Notes: a model not told the origin generated them from the letters alone. DNA of 64,000 nt from Sphingomonadaceae bacterium (GCA_025359445.1 JANYGB010000038.1:1-64000), one strand, 5' to 3'. Shown: positions 8,516 through 17,716, numbered from the stretch's first letter. Made by a program: numbers and translations.

Positions 8516-9754
8516 TTACCCCAGCTCGACCTGATCGACCTCGTACCCCGACGCTCGCAGGCTCGCGACCAGCGCATCGAGTTGATCCTTGTCGCGGGCT
8601 TCGCATTCGATGTCCGCCGTGAGCCCTTTGGCGGGGAGGTGGGTGAATATCCGCTGGTGGTAAATCTCGATGATGTTGACGTTGTGGCTGTCAAACTCGC
8701 GCATCACCTTGAACAGCGCGCCGGGGCGGTCCTGCAGGGTCAGGCGGAGGCGCGCCAGACGCCCGGAACGGGCGAGATCGCGCAGCAGCACGTTGGCGAG
8801 CAGGCGCGTATCGATATTGCCGCCACAAATCGGGATGCCGATCTTGCGCCCCTTGAAGCGCTCAGGATAGGCCAGCACCGCCGCCAGCCCCGCCGCGCCC
8901 GCGCCTTCGGCCACGGTCTTCTCGATCTGTAACAGCAGCGATACCGCAGTTTCGAGCTGCGCCTCGGTAACCAGCACAATATCGTCGAGCAAGCCCTCGA
9001 GCACCTTGGAAGTAAACGCGCCCGGCTCCTTGACCGCGATGCCCTCGGCCAAGGTATCGCCGCCGCACGGCAGATCGGTCATCTTAAGGCGGTTGTACAT
9101 CGAGGGGAACAGCTGCGCCTCAACCCCGATCAGGCCGATATCGGGCTTGATCGCGCGCGCCGCCGTACCCATCCCCGAAGCGAGCCCGCCGCCGCCGATC
9201 GGGATCACCAGCATGTCGAGCTCGGGGACCTGCTCGAGCATTTCGAGCGCGACGGTGCCCTGCCCCGCAGCCACGTGCGGATCGTCGAACGGGTGGACGA
9301 AAGTCAGCCCCAGCTCGTCTTCAAGCTGGCGGGCGAAGGCGTAGGCCTCGTCGAAGGTTTCGCCGTGGAGCACCACCGTACCGCCGAGCACCTCGGTCTG
9401 CATGACCTTTACCGTGGGCGTAGTGCGCGGCATCACAATCGTCACCGGAATGCCGAGCCGGGCGCCGTGATACGACAGCCCCTGCGCGTGATTGCCGGCC
9501 GACGCCGCGATCACCCCGCGATTGCACTTTGCGCCGCCGAGCAGCAGCATCGCGTTAAGCGCACCGCGCTCCTTGTAAGCGGCGGTGAACTGCAGGTTCT
9601 CGAACTTGAGCCAGATATCCGCGCCGGTAATCTGCGACAGGGTGCGGCTGTAATCCATCGCGGTGCGCACAACCGCCCCCTCGATCCGCGCGGCGGCGGC
9701 GCGGATATCCTCGATCGTCAGGAGCGCCTGGGCGAATTGGCTGGTCATGGTCAT
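8516..9754 (-). CDS. ilvA: Threonine ammonia-lyase with ACT domain
   Basis: 412 residues from the ATG at 9754 (ATG at 9748 also possible; neither has a strong ribosome site). PLP-dependent; turns threonine into 2-oxobutanoate and ammonia, the first step towards isoleucine, or works in catabolism. Lys61 in FTAAYKERGA binds PLP, and the glycine loop PIGGGGLASG binds its phosphate. A C-terminal ACT-like domain from about residue 335 (DRPGALFKVMREF) suggests amino-acid feedback. The single short ACT domain resembles the tdcB/ilvA-short type. The exact role, biosynthetic or catabolic, cannot be settled here. Confidence 0.9.
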   Translation of the reverse strand: MTMTSQFAQALLTIEDIRAAAARIEGAVVRTAMDYSRTLSQITGADIWLKFENLQFTAAYKERGALNAMLLLGGAKCNRGVIAASAGNHAQGLSYHGARLGIPVTIVMPRTTPTVKVMQTEVLGGTVVLHGETFDEAYAFARQLEDELGLTFVHPFDDPHVAAGQGTVALEMLEQVPELDMLVIPIGGGGLASGMGTAARAIKPDIGLIGVEAQLFPSMYNRLKMTDLPCGGDTLAEGIAVKEPGAFTSKVLEGLLDDIVLVTEAQLETAVSLLLQIEKTVAEGAGAAGLAAVLAYPERFKGRKIGIPICGGNIDTRLLANVLLRDLARSGRLARLRLTLQDRPGALFKVMREFDSHNVNIIEIYHQRIFTHLPAKGLTADIECEARDKDQLDALVASLRASGYEVDQVELG

Positions 9755-9793
9755 CGCGCTGCGCCGTAATGCAAACGCTGCGCGATGCAAAGG

Positions 9794-10156
9794 CTAAGCC
9801 TGCGGCAGCCAGCGGCCCAGCGCGCGCGCGATCAGTGTTGCAACCACGATCGCCAGAGTATCGGCAATCCAGTCGCGTACGTCGCTATCGCGGTGAAGCG
9901 CGGTGATCAACTGCATGATCTCGATCAGCGCCCCGAATGCGGACAGCTGCAAGCCGATCCGCCACGCCGGGATATGCCGCCAGCCTAGGTTGGCCACCCC
10001 GGCGAGCGCAGCAAAGGCGAGCATGTGCGCGAACTTGTCACCGAACTGGTCGATCGGCAGGCTCGGCGGCTTGGGCAACAGCGCCATCGTCAGCGCAAAG
10101 GCCAGCAGCAGCCAAAACAGCGGGCGCAGCAGGCGCGGGGACAACAGAGTATTCAT
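9794..10156 (-). CDS. VanZ-like membrane protein
   Basis: 120 residues from the ATG at 10156. Four membrane segments: about 10-28, 42-58, 62-80 and 93-112. The motifs DKFAHMLAFAALA and DWIADTLAIVVA are typical of VanZ-family proteins, whose function is mostly unknown; VanZ itself lowers teicoplanin sensitivity. It sits 39 bases upstream of ilvA on the same strand and may be its operon partner. Confidence 0.82.
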   Translation of the reverse strand: MNTLLSPRLLRPLFWLLLAFALTMALLPKPPSLPIDQFGDKFAHMLAFAALAGVANLGWRHIPAWRIGLQLSAFGALIEIMQLITALHRDSDVRDWIADTLAIVVATLIARALGRWLPQA

Positions 10157-10256
10157 GCGGGCTTGCGATAGAAGCGTGGCCGCCCAACGCAAATGGATAA
10201 TCTGTCATCAAAATATGCATCTGGCGGGCAGCGGCAAAGCGGTTACAAGGCGGGCA

Positions 10257-11153
10257 ATGAGCAACCCTCTTAACGTGTCGTTCTTGGGCTTGGGCGTGAT
10301 GGGCGGCGCAATCGCGCGGCACATCGGCGGCGCCGGGCATCACCTGACCATTTTCAACCGCACCCCGGCGCGCGCTGCTGCGTGGCAGGCCGCCAATTCC
10401 ACGCTCAAAGTGCGTCAGGTCGCCAGCCCTGCCGAAGCCGCCGATGGCGCCGACGTAGTGCTGACTTGCGTTGGCAACGATGACGATCTGGCCGATGTGG
10501 TGCTCGGACCTACGGGAGTATTCTCGGCGATCAAGGCCGGCGCGACCTTCATCGATCACACTACCGTTTCGGCGCGGATCGCGCGGCAGATCGCGGTCGA
10601 GGCGCGCGACCTGCACGTTCACTGCGTGGATGCGCCGGTAACGGGCGGTCAAGCCGGGGCCGAAAACGGTCAGCTGACCGTAATGTGCGGCGGGCGCGCC
10701 GATGCGATCGAGGCGGCGACGCCTGTGATGCAGGCCTATACCAAGCGGATCGTCCACGTCGGCAAGGCGGGCGCGGGGCAGACCACCAAGATGGTCAACC
10801 AGATCGCCTTCTCGGGGATCCTGGCGACGCTGTCCGAAGCCTTGCGCTTTGCTGAGGCGGCGCATCTCGATCTCGACAAGGTTTATCAGGCCATCTCGGG
10901 CGGTGCCTCGCAGAGCTGGCAGATGGACAACCGCTGGCAGACGATGTGCGAGGACAGTTTTGATTTCGGCTTCGCGGTCGACTGGATGCGCAAGGACATG
11001 GGGTTGGCGATGGAAGAGGGGCGGAGTTTGGGAGTCTCATTGCCGGTCGCGGCGCTGATCGATCAGTTCTATGCCGAAGTGCAGGCGATGGGCGGCGGAC
11101 GGCAGGATACCTCCGCGCTGGTCCGCCGTTTGCCGCGCCGGGGGACTAAGTGA
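10257..11153 (+). CDS. NAD(P)-dependent oxidoreductase, 3-hydroxyisobutyrate dehydrogenase family
   Basis: 298 residues. The ATG at 10257 is preferred because the Rossmann motif FLGLGVMGGAIARHI starts eight residues later; the frame is open upstream but not conserved. Family signatures are present: cofactor loop FNRTPAR, substrate motif DAPVTGGQAGAENGQL and the catalytic lysine in GAGQTTKMVNQI. Members reduce or oxidise beta-hydroxy acids (3-hydroxyisobutyrate, tartronate semialdehyde, succinic semialdehyde). The stop overlaps the amidohydrolase start by one base (TGATG), so the two genes are translationally coupled. The exact substrate is unknown. Confidence 0.9.
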   Translation: MSNPLNVSFLGLGVMGGAIARHIGGAGHHLTIFNRTPARAAAWQAANSTLKVRQVASPAEAADGADVVLTCVGNDDDLADVVLGPTGVFSAIKAGATFIDHTTVSARIARQIAVEARDLHVHCVDAPVTGGQAGAENGQLTVMCGGRADAIEAATPVMQAYTKRIVHVGKAGAGQTTKMVNQIAFSGILATLSEALRFAEAAHLDLDKVYQAISGGASQSWQMDNRWQTMCEDSFDFGFAVDWMRKDMGLAMEEGRSLGVSLPVAALIDQFYAEVQAMGGGRQDTSALVRRLPRRGTK

Positions 11154-12823
11154 TGCGCGCGTTGCTGTGCGGCGGTGCGGCATTGCTCGCCCTCGCCGCC
11201 CCCGCCATAGCCGATACGCTGCTAGACAATGTCGACGGGGTGACGCTCGATGCCAGCAATGCGGTCGATCATTTCAACGGGCTGGTGATCGGCGACGATG
11301 GCCGCGTCGCCAAGGTGCTGCACCGCGGTGACAAGCGCCCGCGGACGACTTACCTGATCGACGGCAAGGGTTTGTTCGCAATGCCCGGGCTGATCGACAG
11401 CCACGCCCACGTGATGGAGGTCGGCTTTGTAGTGATGACGCTCGACTTGTCCGAGACGCATTCGCTTGCCGAAGCGCTGACCAGGATCGCCGTTTATGCC
11501 AAAGCGCACCCGGACCGCCCGTGGATTCTTGGGCGCGGTTGGAATCAGGAATTGTGGCCCGAAAAGCGCTATCCCACTGCCGCCGATCTTGATGCGATCG
11601 TGCCGAACCAGCCGGTCTGGCTCGAACGCGTCGATGGTCACGCCGGCTGGGCTAACAGCCGCGCGCTGAGCATCGCCGGGGTCACCGCAGCAACCCGCGA
11701 TCCGGCAGGCGGCAAGATTGAGCGAACCGCGCCCGGCGGCAAGCCAGCAGGCGTCCTGATCGACAACGCCAAAGCCTTGGTCGCCAAGGTCATCCCCCCG
11801 CCGCGCCCTGAAGACCGCGACTATGCCTTCGCGGTGGCGCAGGATATTTTCTTCAGCCACGGCGTGACCGCGACGACAGACATGGGCACCAGCATCGAGG
11901 ATTGGCAGACCTACCGCCGCGCGGGGGATACCGGGCGGCTGCGGATGCGGGTGATGTCGTACGCCCACGGGATCGACAACATGGTGCTGATCGGCGGCAC
12001 CGGGCCGACCCCATGGCTTTACGACGACCGGCTCCGGCTTAACGGGGTAAAGCTTTACGCCGACGGTGCGCTCGGCTCGCGCGGGGCCAGTCTCAAGCTG
12101 CCCTACAGCGATGCGCCAACCGCCAAGGGATTGCGGATTACCACCGACACCCAGCTCAAGAACCTGATGAGCCGTGCTGCGATCGATCATTTCCAGGTGG
12201 CGGTTCACGCGATCGGGGATGAGGCCAATGCTTCGGTGCTCGCCGCGATCGAGGACCTCGCTCCGACTTACGGCGGCGACCGGCGCTGGCGGATCGAGCA
12301 TGCCCAGATCGTCGACCCGGCTGACATTCCCCGGTTCGGCCACAACGGGATCATCGCCTCGATGCAACCGGTCCACCAAACCTCGGACCGGCTGATGGCC
12401 GAAAAACGGCTCGGACCAAACCGGCTCAAGGGCGCCTATGCGTGGAAATCGATCCAGGCGACCGGGGCCAAGCTGGCCTTCGGATCGGATGCGCCAGTGG
12501 AAATTCCCGATCCGTTTGCCGGAATGGCCGCCGCGATCAGCCGCCAAGGTGCCGATGGTGAACCGCAAAGCGGCTGGCAGCCGCAGGAACGCGTCACGCG
12601 CGAAGAAGCGCTGGCGGCCTACACGGTCAACGGGGCCTATGCCGGATTCGCCGAGGGCCGGTTCGGGCGGCTGGCAGCTGGCGAGCGGGCCGACTTCATC
12701 CTGATCGACCGCGATCCGCTGCTGTCGACCTCGGTCGATCTGGCGCGGACCAAGGTCAGCCGGGTGTTCGTCGGCGGTGTGCAGGTGTGGGATGCAGCGA
12801 CCGCGAAGCAGCTGGGGAATTAG
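11153..12823 (+). CDS. Exported amidohydrolase, YtcJ-like
   Basis: 556 residues. A signal peptide (MRALLCGGAALLALAAPAIA) places it in the periplasm. The amidohydrolase fold is marked by PGLIDSHAHV (metal-binding His-X-His), KLYADGALGSRG, AVHAIGDEA, RIEHAQIV and the late metal Asp in FGSDAPVE. The order matches amidohydrolase family 3 (YtcJ, N-substituted formamide deformylase). Members hydrolyse C-N bonds in varied substrates. It is coupled to the upstream dehydrogenase by a one-base overlap; a shared pathway is possible but no substrate can be named. Confidence 0.9.
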   Translation: MRALLCGGAALLALAAPAIADTLLDNVDGVTLDASNAVDHFNGLVIGDDGRVAKVLHRGDKRPRTTYLIDGKGLFAMPGLIDSHAHVMEVGFVVMTLDLSETHSLAEALTRIAVYAKAHPDRPWILGRGWNQELWPEKRYPTAADLDAIVPNQPVWLERVDGHAGWANSRALSIAGVTAATRDPAGGKIERTAPGGKPAGVLIDNAKALVAKVIPPPRPEDRDYAFAVAQDIFFSHGVTATTDMGTSIEDWQTYRRAGDTGRLRMRVMSYAHGIDNMVLIGGTGPTPWLYDDRLRLNGVKLYADGALGSRGASLKLPYSDAPTAKGLRITTDTQLKNLMSRAAIDHFQVAVHAIGDEANASVLAAIEDLAPTYGGDRRWRIEHAQIVDPADIPRFGHNGIIASMQPVHQTSDRLMAEKRLGPNRLKGAYAWKSIQATGAKLAFGSDAPVEIPDPFAGMAAAISRQGADGEPQSGWQPQERVTREEALAAYTVNGAYAGFAEGRFGRLAAGERADFILIDRDPLLSTSVDLARTKVSRVFVGGVQVWDAATAKQLGN

Positions 12824-12845
12824 CGCCTAACCCACGCCCCGTTGT

Positions 12846-13643
12846 TTAATCCGGACCCGTCGCAGGCAAATTCTCCGCTGCCGCCTTCGCGTCCCTGCGC
12901 TCACCCAGCCACATCACCAGCAGCGAGCCTTCAAACAACAGCAGCAGCGGGATCAGCAACATGATCTGGCTCATCAGATCGGGCGGCGTGATCACCGCAG
13001 CAAAGCCGGTCAGACCAACGATCACATAGCGGCGCAGGCTGATCAGCTTGGTCCGGCTGACTATGCCGGCGCGGTTCAGCAGCAGCAGCAGCACCGGCAA
13101 CAAAAAGCTGATACCGAACGCGAGGATGAATTGCATCACCAGTCCCAGGTAATCCCCGGCGGCCGGCAGCGCCTCGATATTGAGACCGCCTTTCTCGCCC
13201 TGAAAGCCCAGCATCCATTTGAACGCGGTTGGCATGACCACGTAGTATGCCAGCGCCGCACCCATCGTGAACAGCACCGGGGTCGCAATCAGGAATGGCA
13301 GGAAGGCCTTCTTTTCCTTGGCATAAAGCCCCGGCGCGACGAACGACCACAGCTGGTTGGCGATCACCGGAAAGCTGATGAAGAACGCCGCGAACAGCGC
13401 CACTTTGATCTCGACAAAAAACGCTTCGTAAAGTTTGGTGTATACCAACTTGCCCTGCCCCGGGGGAAAAGCGGCAGTCAACGGCCGGATCAGGAAGCCG
13501 AAAATGTCACCGGCAAAATAGAGGCATGCGCCGAACGCCACCACCACCGCCGCAATCGCGCGCAGCAACCTGGCGCGCAGTTCGACCAGGTGATCGAGCA
13601 GCGGAGCCTGAGTTTGATCGATATCGGGTATTTCGAAGGCCAT
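12846..13643 (-). CDS. tatC: Sec-independent translocase subunit TatC
   Basis: 265 residues with six membrane segments. TatC binds twin-arginine signal peptides and, with TatA and TatB, exports folded proteins. Hallmarks are the N-terminal LLDHLVELRARLLRAI, the first periplasmic loop with FLIRPL and KLYEAFFVEIKVALF, FALYAKEKK-type loop (GLYAKEKKAFLPF) and the late VVMPTAFKWMLGF. It directly abuts tatB with no gap. Last gene of the tatABC group and convergent with the amidohydrolase gene. Confidence 0.97.
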   Translation of the reverse strand: MAFEIPDIDQTQAPLLDHLVELRARLLRAIAAVVVAFGACLYFAGDIFGFLIRPLTAAFPPGQGKLVYTKLYEAFFVEIKVALFAAFFISFPVIANQLWSFVAPGLYAKEKKAFLPFLIATPVLFTMGAALAYYVVMPTAFKWMLGFQGEKGGLNIEALPAAGDYLGLVMQFILAFGISFLLPVLLLLLNRAGIVSRTKLISLRRYVIVGLTGFAAVITPPDLMSQIMLLIPLLLLFEGSLLVMWLGERRDAKAAAENLPATGPD

Positions 13644-14036
13644 CTATTTTGCCTTCGCGCGCGATTTGGCAGGCGCTTTTTTGGCCGCGGCCTTCGTTGC
13701 CGAGGGCTTCTTTTTTGCATGCGGTTGCGGTTTGGGCGGAGGAGGCAACGGCTCCATCAGCGTTCCCGGGTCAACCCCGACCGGCGGCTCCACAGAACTC
13801 GGCGGGTGCGCGGCCATGATCGCCTCATTCTGCTCGCGCCAGTGCTTTTCCATGTCTTCCATTTCGGCTTCGCGGATCATCGTTTCGATGCCCGAGCGGA
13901 AATGGCCCGAGACGCGGCGGACCTTGCCAATCCATTGCCCGGCAAAGCGCAACGCGCGCGGCAAATCTTTGGGGCCGATAACGACGATCGCAATGATCGC
14001 CGTGAACAGCATTTCATCCCATCCGATGTCGAACAT
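13644..14036 (-). CDS. tatB: Sec-independent translocase subunit TatB
   Basis: 130 residues. One N-terminal membrane helix (MFDIGWDEMLFTAIIAIVVIGPKDLP) followed by an amphipathic helix (RALRFAGQWIGKVRRV) and a charged region, ending in a Pro/Lys/Ala-rich tail (about residues 95-130). Glu8 in the membrane helix and the GPKDLP hinge are typical of TatB. It forms the signal-peptide receptor with TatC. Located 27 bases after tatA and adjacent to tatC. Confidence 0.95.
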   Translation of the reverse strand: MFDIGWDEMLFTAIIAIVVIGPKDLPRALRFAGQWIGKVRRVSGHFRSGIETMIREAEMEDMEKHWREQNEAIMAAHPPSSVEPPVGVDPGTLMEPLPPPPKPQPHAKKKPSATKAAAKKAPAKSRAKAK

Positions 14037-14063
14037 TTTGCGGCCCCGCCGACTTGGCGCGGT

Positions 14064-14324
14064 TTACTGCGGGGGCCGGCTGGCGGGATCGATGATCTCT
14101 TCGCCGTTGAGAGTGCCCTGACTGGAGGTGACAGGCGGGGTCTGCGGTGCGATCTGAGGCGGAGCTGCGGGCGGCTGGGGATTTGTCTCGTCGGCCATGC
14201 CCTGCTTGAAGCTCTTCACGCCCTTGCCGAAATCGCCCATGAATTCGGATACCTTGCCGCGCCCGAACAGCACCAGCACGACCAGCGCGAAAACCACGAT
14301 GTGGATCGGCGACAAACCAAACAT
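14064..14324 (-). CDS. tatA: Sec-independent translocase subunit TatA
   Basis: 86 residues from the ATG at 14324. A GTG at 14333 is in frame, but the GCAGGAG ribosome site is 8 bases from the ATG and touches the GTG, so the ATG is chosen. Single membrane helix with the FGRG hinge, then the amphipathic helix [20 protein letters not shown] and an acidic, Pro-rich tail. TatA oligomers form the passage for folded proteins. First gene of tatABC. Confidence 0.95.
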   Translation of the reverse strand: MFGLSPIHIVVFALVVLVLFGRGKVSEFMGDFGKGVKSFKQGMADETNPQPPAAPPQIAPQTPPVTSSQGTLNGEEIIDPASRPPQ

Positions 14325-14387
14325 TTCGAACACTCCTGCACTGGCGGGCGGTCACGCAGCCGCCCCAAACCCTCGCTTCACCCCCAC

Positions 14388-15047
14388 TTAGGCGCTTTCG
14401 TCTTCGCTTTCCAGTGCGGTGGGCGGAATTTCGGGTTCATCCGTTTCGCGCTCGCCTTGGCCGGGGACGTCGCCGGAAAGAACGAGCGCGGCGGCCAACA
14501 CATCGTCGACCGGATCGAGCAGACCGGCCGCGCGCAGCTCGTCGATCCCGGGCAGATCGCGGCGGCTGGCCAGCCCGAAGTGCGTCAGGAAATCGAGCGT
14601 GGTGGCGTAAATAACCGGCCGCCCGGGCACTTCACGCCGTCCGGTGATCCGCACCCAGCCCGCCTCCATCAGCACGTCGAGCGTGCCCTTGGCGGTCTGG
14701 ACTCCGCGGATCGATTCGATCTCGGCGCGGCTGACCGGCTCGTGATAGGCGACTATTGCCAGCACCTCGGTCGCCGCGCGGCTGAGCCGGCGGATCTCTT
14801 CACGCTCGCGGCGGAGCAGATGCGCAAGATCGGGTGCAGTCTGGAAATGCCAGCGCCCGCCCCGCTCGACCAGTTGGACACCGCGTCCATCGTACTGCGC
14901 GGCAAGATCGGCCAGCGCGCCCTTGACCGCAGCGCCGCCAAGATGAAGCGAAATTGCCTCGGCGCTCATCGGCGCATCGGAGGCAAACAGCGTTGCCTCG
15001 ACCGCGCGGACCAGTTCGTCTGGCCCCTCTGCGCCGAAGCCCGTCAT
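14388..15047 (-). CDS. scpB: Segregation and condensation protein B
   Basis: 219 residues. ScpB is the winged-helix (kite) subunit of the Smc-ScpA-ScpB condensin that organises newly replicated chromosome origins. Visible signs: the N-terminal LVRAVEATLFASDAPMSAEAI, RGVQLVERGGRWHFQT, the RLSRAATEVLAIVAYHEPVSRAEIE block and GRREVPGRPVIYATTLDFLTHFGL. An acidic C-terminal tail closes it. It overlaps scpA by 4 bases (ATGA), so both subunits are made together. Confidence 0.95.
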   Translation of the reverse strand: MTGFGAEGPDELVRAVEATLFASDAPMSAEAISLHLGGAAVKGALADLAAQYDGRGVQLVERGGRWHFQTAPDLAHLLRREREEIRRLSRAATEVLAIVAYHEPVSRAEIESIRGVQTAKGTLDVLMEAGWVRITGRREVPGRPVIYATTLDFLTHFGLASRRDLPGIDELRAAGLLDPVDDVLAAALVLSGDVPGQGERETDEPEIPPTALESEDESA

Positions 15048-15847
15048 GCCTTGATCCCGCGCAGCATCAGCGGCCCGAACACCTGCTCCTGAGCCAGCTC
15101 GGCCTTGCCCATCCGCGCGAGTTCAAGCGCGGCGACGAAGCTGGATGCAAGCGCAGAACGGCGCAATTTGGGGTCAGCGTGCGGGGGCAGAAAGTCGCGC
15201 AATTCCATCCAGTCGAGATTGACCCCAAGCATGGCCGAAACCCGCGACAGCGCCGAATCGAGCGTCATCACCATCCGGTCGCGGACCATGTGGACCACCG
15301 GCTGGGTGCGCGCCTTGACCTGGCCGTACGCTTGAACCAGCGCGAACCAATCACACTGCCAAAGGTTCTTGCGGTCAATCCGCAGCCCGTCGGGCGCGCC
15401 GCGCATCCAGGTATCACGCCCGAGCCGGTCCCGCCCGAGCAAGCGGCCTGCTGCATCGCGCATTGCCGCGAGCCGCTGGAGCCGCAGTTGCAAGCGCAGC
15501 GCCAGTTCCTCGGGGCTGGGATCGGCCTGCTCGTCGCGCGGGAGGAGCAGCGCCGATTTGAGGTAAGCCAGCCACGCCGCCATCACCAGATAGTCCGCCG
15601 CCAGCTCAAGCCGCAGCGCCTCGGCCTGCTCGATATAGGTCAGGTACTGGTCGACCAGCCCGAGAATCGAAATCTTGCGCAGATCGACCTTCTGCCGCCG
15701 CGCCAGATCGAGCAGCAAATCGAGCGGGCCTTCCCAGCCATCGAGTTCAAGATACAGCGCGCTGTCTTCGGTGGCTGCAGTGCCGAATCCCCAATCGTCC
15801 TCGGCAAAGCTGACCGCCGGGCTGTCAATCAGGGCGTCGTCAGTCAT
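15044..15847 (-). CDS. scpA: Segregation and condensation protein A
   Basis: 267 residues. The kleisin that bridges the Smc heads. Family motifs: LELDGWEGPLDLLLDLARRQKVDLRKISI near residue 35, LTYIEQAEALRLELAADYLVMAAWLAYLKSALLLP and the C-terminal winged-helix part with VAALELARMGKAELAQEQVFGPLML. Overlaps nagZ upstream and scpB downstream by 4 bases each. Confidence 0.95.
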   Translation of the reverse strand: MTDDALIDSPAVSFAEDDWGFGTAATEDSALYLELDGWEGPLDLLLDLARRQKVDLRKISILGLVDQYLTYIEQAEALRLELAADYLVMAAWLAYLKSALLLPRDEQADPSPEELALRLQLRLQRLAAMRDAAGRLLGRDRLGRDTWMRGAPDGLRIDRKNLWQCDWFALVQAYGQVKARTQPVVHMVRDRMVMTLDSALSRVSAMLGVNLDWMELRDFLPPHADPKLRRSALASSFVAALELARMGKAELAQEQVFGPLMLRGIKA

Positions 15848-16854
15848 GCCGCCGCCAGCCCAAGCAACGCATCGCGCTTGGCGAGCAGCTCACACTGGTC
15901 GGCTGGCTGCGCGTCACCCATCCCCGCCAGCGTGCGATCGAGCCGCGCCCGTCCGGCCGCACCCAGCGCGGGCAGCCGTTCGCAAATCCCGGTCATGTCG
16001 TCCATCCGCGCCCAGCAATTGAGCGCCACGTCGCAGCCCGCCGCAATCGCGCGCTCGGCGCGCTCGGGCACGGTGTCGCTGAGCGCCTCCATATCGAGGT
16101 CATCGGTCAGCAGCAGTCCGTCAAAGCCGATCAGGCCGCGGATCACCTGTTCGACCACGATTTTCGATTGCGTGGCGGGGTTGTCTGCATCCCACGCGGT
16201 GAACAGCAAGTGCCCGGTCATCCCGATGGCAGCATGATTGAGCGCCTTGAACGGCGCGAGATCGCTCTCCAGATCCGCAGCGCTGGCGGTGACCGTCGGC
16301 ATCGCCTTGTGCGTATCGCACATGGTGCGGCCATGGCCGGGCATATGCTTGATCGTGCCTTGCACGCCTGCCCGGGCCAGCCCGTCGAGCACTGCGCGGC
16401 CCAATGCCGCGACGCGCAGTGGTTCGTGTCCCAAAGCGCGGTCACCGATAACATCGTGCGCGGCTTCGTGCCGGATATCGAGCACGGGCGCGTGTGTGCA
16501 GGTGATCCCGACTTCGGCCAGATCCATCCCCAGCGCCTGTGCGTTGACCCGCGCCGCCTCAATCGCGCTGATCGGGGCGATGTCGTAAAGACGGTCAAAG
16601 ACCGCGCCCGCCGGATAAGCCGGCCAGACCGGCGGCTTCATCCGCTGGACCCGGCCGCCTTCCTGATCGATCGTGATGAGCAGCTGGTCGCGGCCGTGGA
16701 TGCTGCGCAAATCGTCGGTCAATGCGCGCAATTGCGCGCGGCTTTCGACGTTACGCCCGAACACGATGTAGCCGAGCGGATCGGCCTCACGGAAAAACGC
16801 GCGCTCATCGGCGTTCAGCGCGGTTCCGGACAGGCCAAAGATTGCAGGGGTCAT
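15844..16854 (-). CDS. nagZ: Beta-N-acetylhexosaminidase NagZ
   Basis: 336 residues from the ATG at 16854; an upstream open stretch reads into a repeat and is not conserved. GH3 enzyme that removes GlcNAc from anhydro-muropeptides during peptidoglycan recycling in the cytoplasm. Seen: IDQEGGRVQRMKPP, the KHMPGHG loop with the catalytic His, a nearby Asp (CDTHKAMP) and the nucleophile Asp in LLTDDLDMEAL. The 4-base overlap with scpA puts cell-wall recycling and chromosome condensation in one transcript, a known alphaproteobacterial order. Confidence 0.95.
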   Translation of the reverse strand: MTPAIFGLSGTALNADERAFFREADPLGYIVFGRNVESRAQLRALTDDLRSIHGRDQLLITIDQEGGRVQRMKPPVWPAYPAGAVFDRLYDIAPISAIEAARVNAQALGMDLAEVGITCTHAPVLDIRHEAAHDVIGDRALGHEPLRVAALGRAVLDGLARAGVQGTIKHMPGHGRTMCDTHKAMPTVTASAADLESDLAPFKALNHAAIGMTGHLLFTAWDADNPATQSKIVVEQVIRGLIGFDGLLLTDDLDMEALSDTVPERAERAIAAGCDVALNCWARMDDMTGICERLPALGAAGRARLDRTLAGMGDAQPADQCELLAKRDALLGLAAA

Positions 16855-16923
16855 AATGCGCCGTAAATTCGCAGTAACGCGCCGCGCTGGCAAGCCGGAC
16901 TTGCAGGACTTGTGTGGAAACAC

Positions 16924-17005
16924 GTCATCCCGGGCTTGGCCCTGGATCGCTGGCGGACAGGACAGGGCAATGCGGCCAGCGGTCCCGGATCAAGTCCGGG
17001 ACGAC
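16924..17005. repeat. Dispersed inverted repeat, copy 1
   Basis: Arms 16924-16953 and 16976-17005 are 30 bases each, pair at 24 of 30 positions with many of the others G-U, and are split by 22 bases. The right arm is about 90% identical to the right arm of the element at 37667-37748. It lies between the SPOR gene and nagZ, outside both coding regions. Confidence 0.85.
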
Positions 17006-17009
17006 GCCG

Positions 17010-17714
17010 TTATTTGACCTGGCACGAAATCCCCGCGCTTTTGAGCTTGCCGCACAGCGCATTCGCCGCAGCGTTATCAGGAGCGACAGCCTGAAGCCGG
17101 TAGATCGTGCCGTTGTCCGCGTTACCCGCGATCACGCGGTGCGACACGCCAGACAGCGCGCCTCCAGCCTGGCCGCCGAGCTTGGTCCAGCCAGCTTCAG
17201 CCGCATCCTTTGAGGAAAACGCCCCGACCTGCACGCCAACGCCGCCGCTGGCGGGCGCTGGAGCGGCGCTCGCGCCGGGCGTGGGGGCAGGTGGCTTGGG
17301 CGCATCGCTCGCGGCCATCTGCGCGGGTTTGCTCTTGCCTTCGGAGACTGCAAAGCTGGTATTGCCAGTGCCGTCGAAGGTCTTGCCACCCGGATCCTTG
17401 GGCGCTTCCTTGTAAGGGCCGCTGTCTGCGGGCACGACGCTGCCATCGGCGATCATGGTCTGATCGGCATTGCGGTGCGTAGCCCAGTAAATTCCGCCGA
17501 CAATCACGCCAAGCGCGACCAGCGCGATCAAGGCGAGCCGCAAGGTCGAGGCCAGCTGATTGCCTTCGTAATCGTCCCCGGCTTCGTCATCGGAGCCTTC
17601 GAGCCACGGGAGGCGCTCATCCTCGTCGGCCAGCGCCAGCTGTTCAGTTTCGAGCGGCTCGTTCTGGGTTTCGTCCCATTCCGCGCCTTCTTTGTCCCCG
17701 TTGATCCCCGTCAT
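17010..17714 (-). CDS. SPOR-domain membrane protein
   Basis: 234 residues. A cytoplasmic acidic N-terminus (about 1-55), one membrane helix (about 58-78), a Pro/Ala-rich periplasmic linker and a C-terminal SPOR domain (about 158-234: GVGVQVGAFSSKDAAEAGWTKL to YRLQAVAPDNAAANALCGKLKS). SPOR domains bind denuded glycan strands at the septum, so a role in cell division or wall remodelling is likely. It starts 2 bases after the argS stop. A pair of Cys residues (NALCGKL, ISCQVK) may form the disulphide typical of FtsN-like SPOR domains. Confidence 0.9.
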   Translation of the reverse strand: MTGINGDKEGAEWDETQNEPLETEQLALADEDERLPWLEGSDDEAGDDYEGNQLASTLRLALIALVALGVIVGGIYWATHRNADQTMIADGSVVPADSGPYKEAPKDPGGKTFDGTGNTSFAVSEGKSKPAQMAASDAPKPPAPTPGASAAPAPASGGVGVQVGAFSSKDAAEAGWTKLGGQAGGALSGVSHRVIAGNADNGTIYRLQAVAPDNAAANALCGKLKSAGISCQVK

Positions 17715-17716
17715 GA

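Noticed and set aside
11222..12568. Minus-strand open frame of 448 codons over the amidohydrolase gene
   Set aside because: Antisense shadow; Asp/His/Arg-rich product with no motifs.
13131..15092. Plus-strand open frame of 653 codons over tatABC and scpB
   Set aside because: Lies opposite four well-known genes; its product has no recognisable domain.
14954..16237. Plus-strand open frame of 427 codons over scpA and nagZ
   Set aside because: Antisense shadow of two clear genes.
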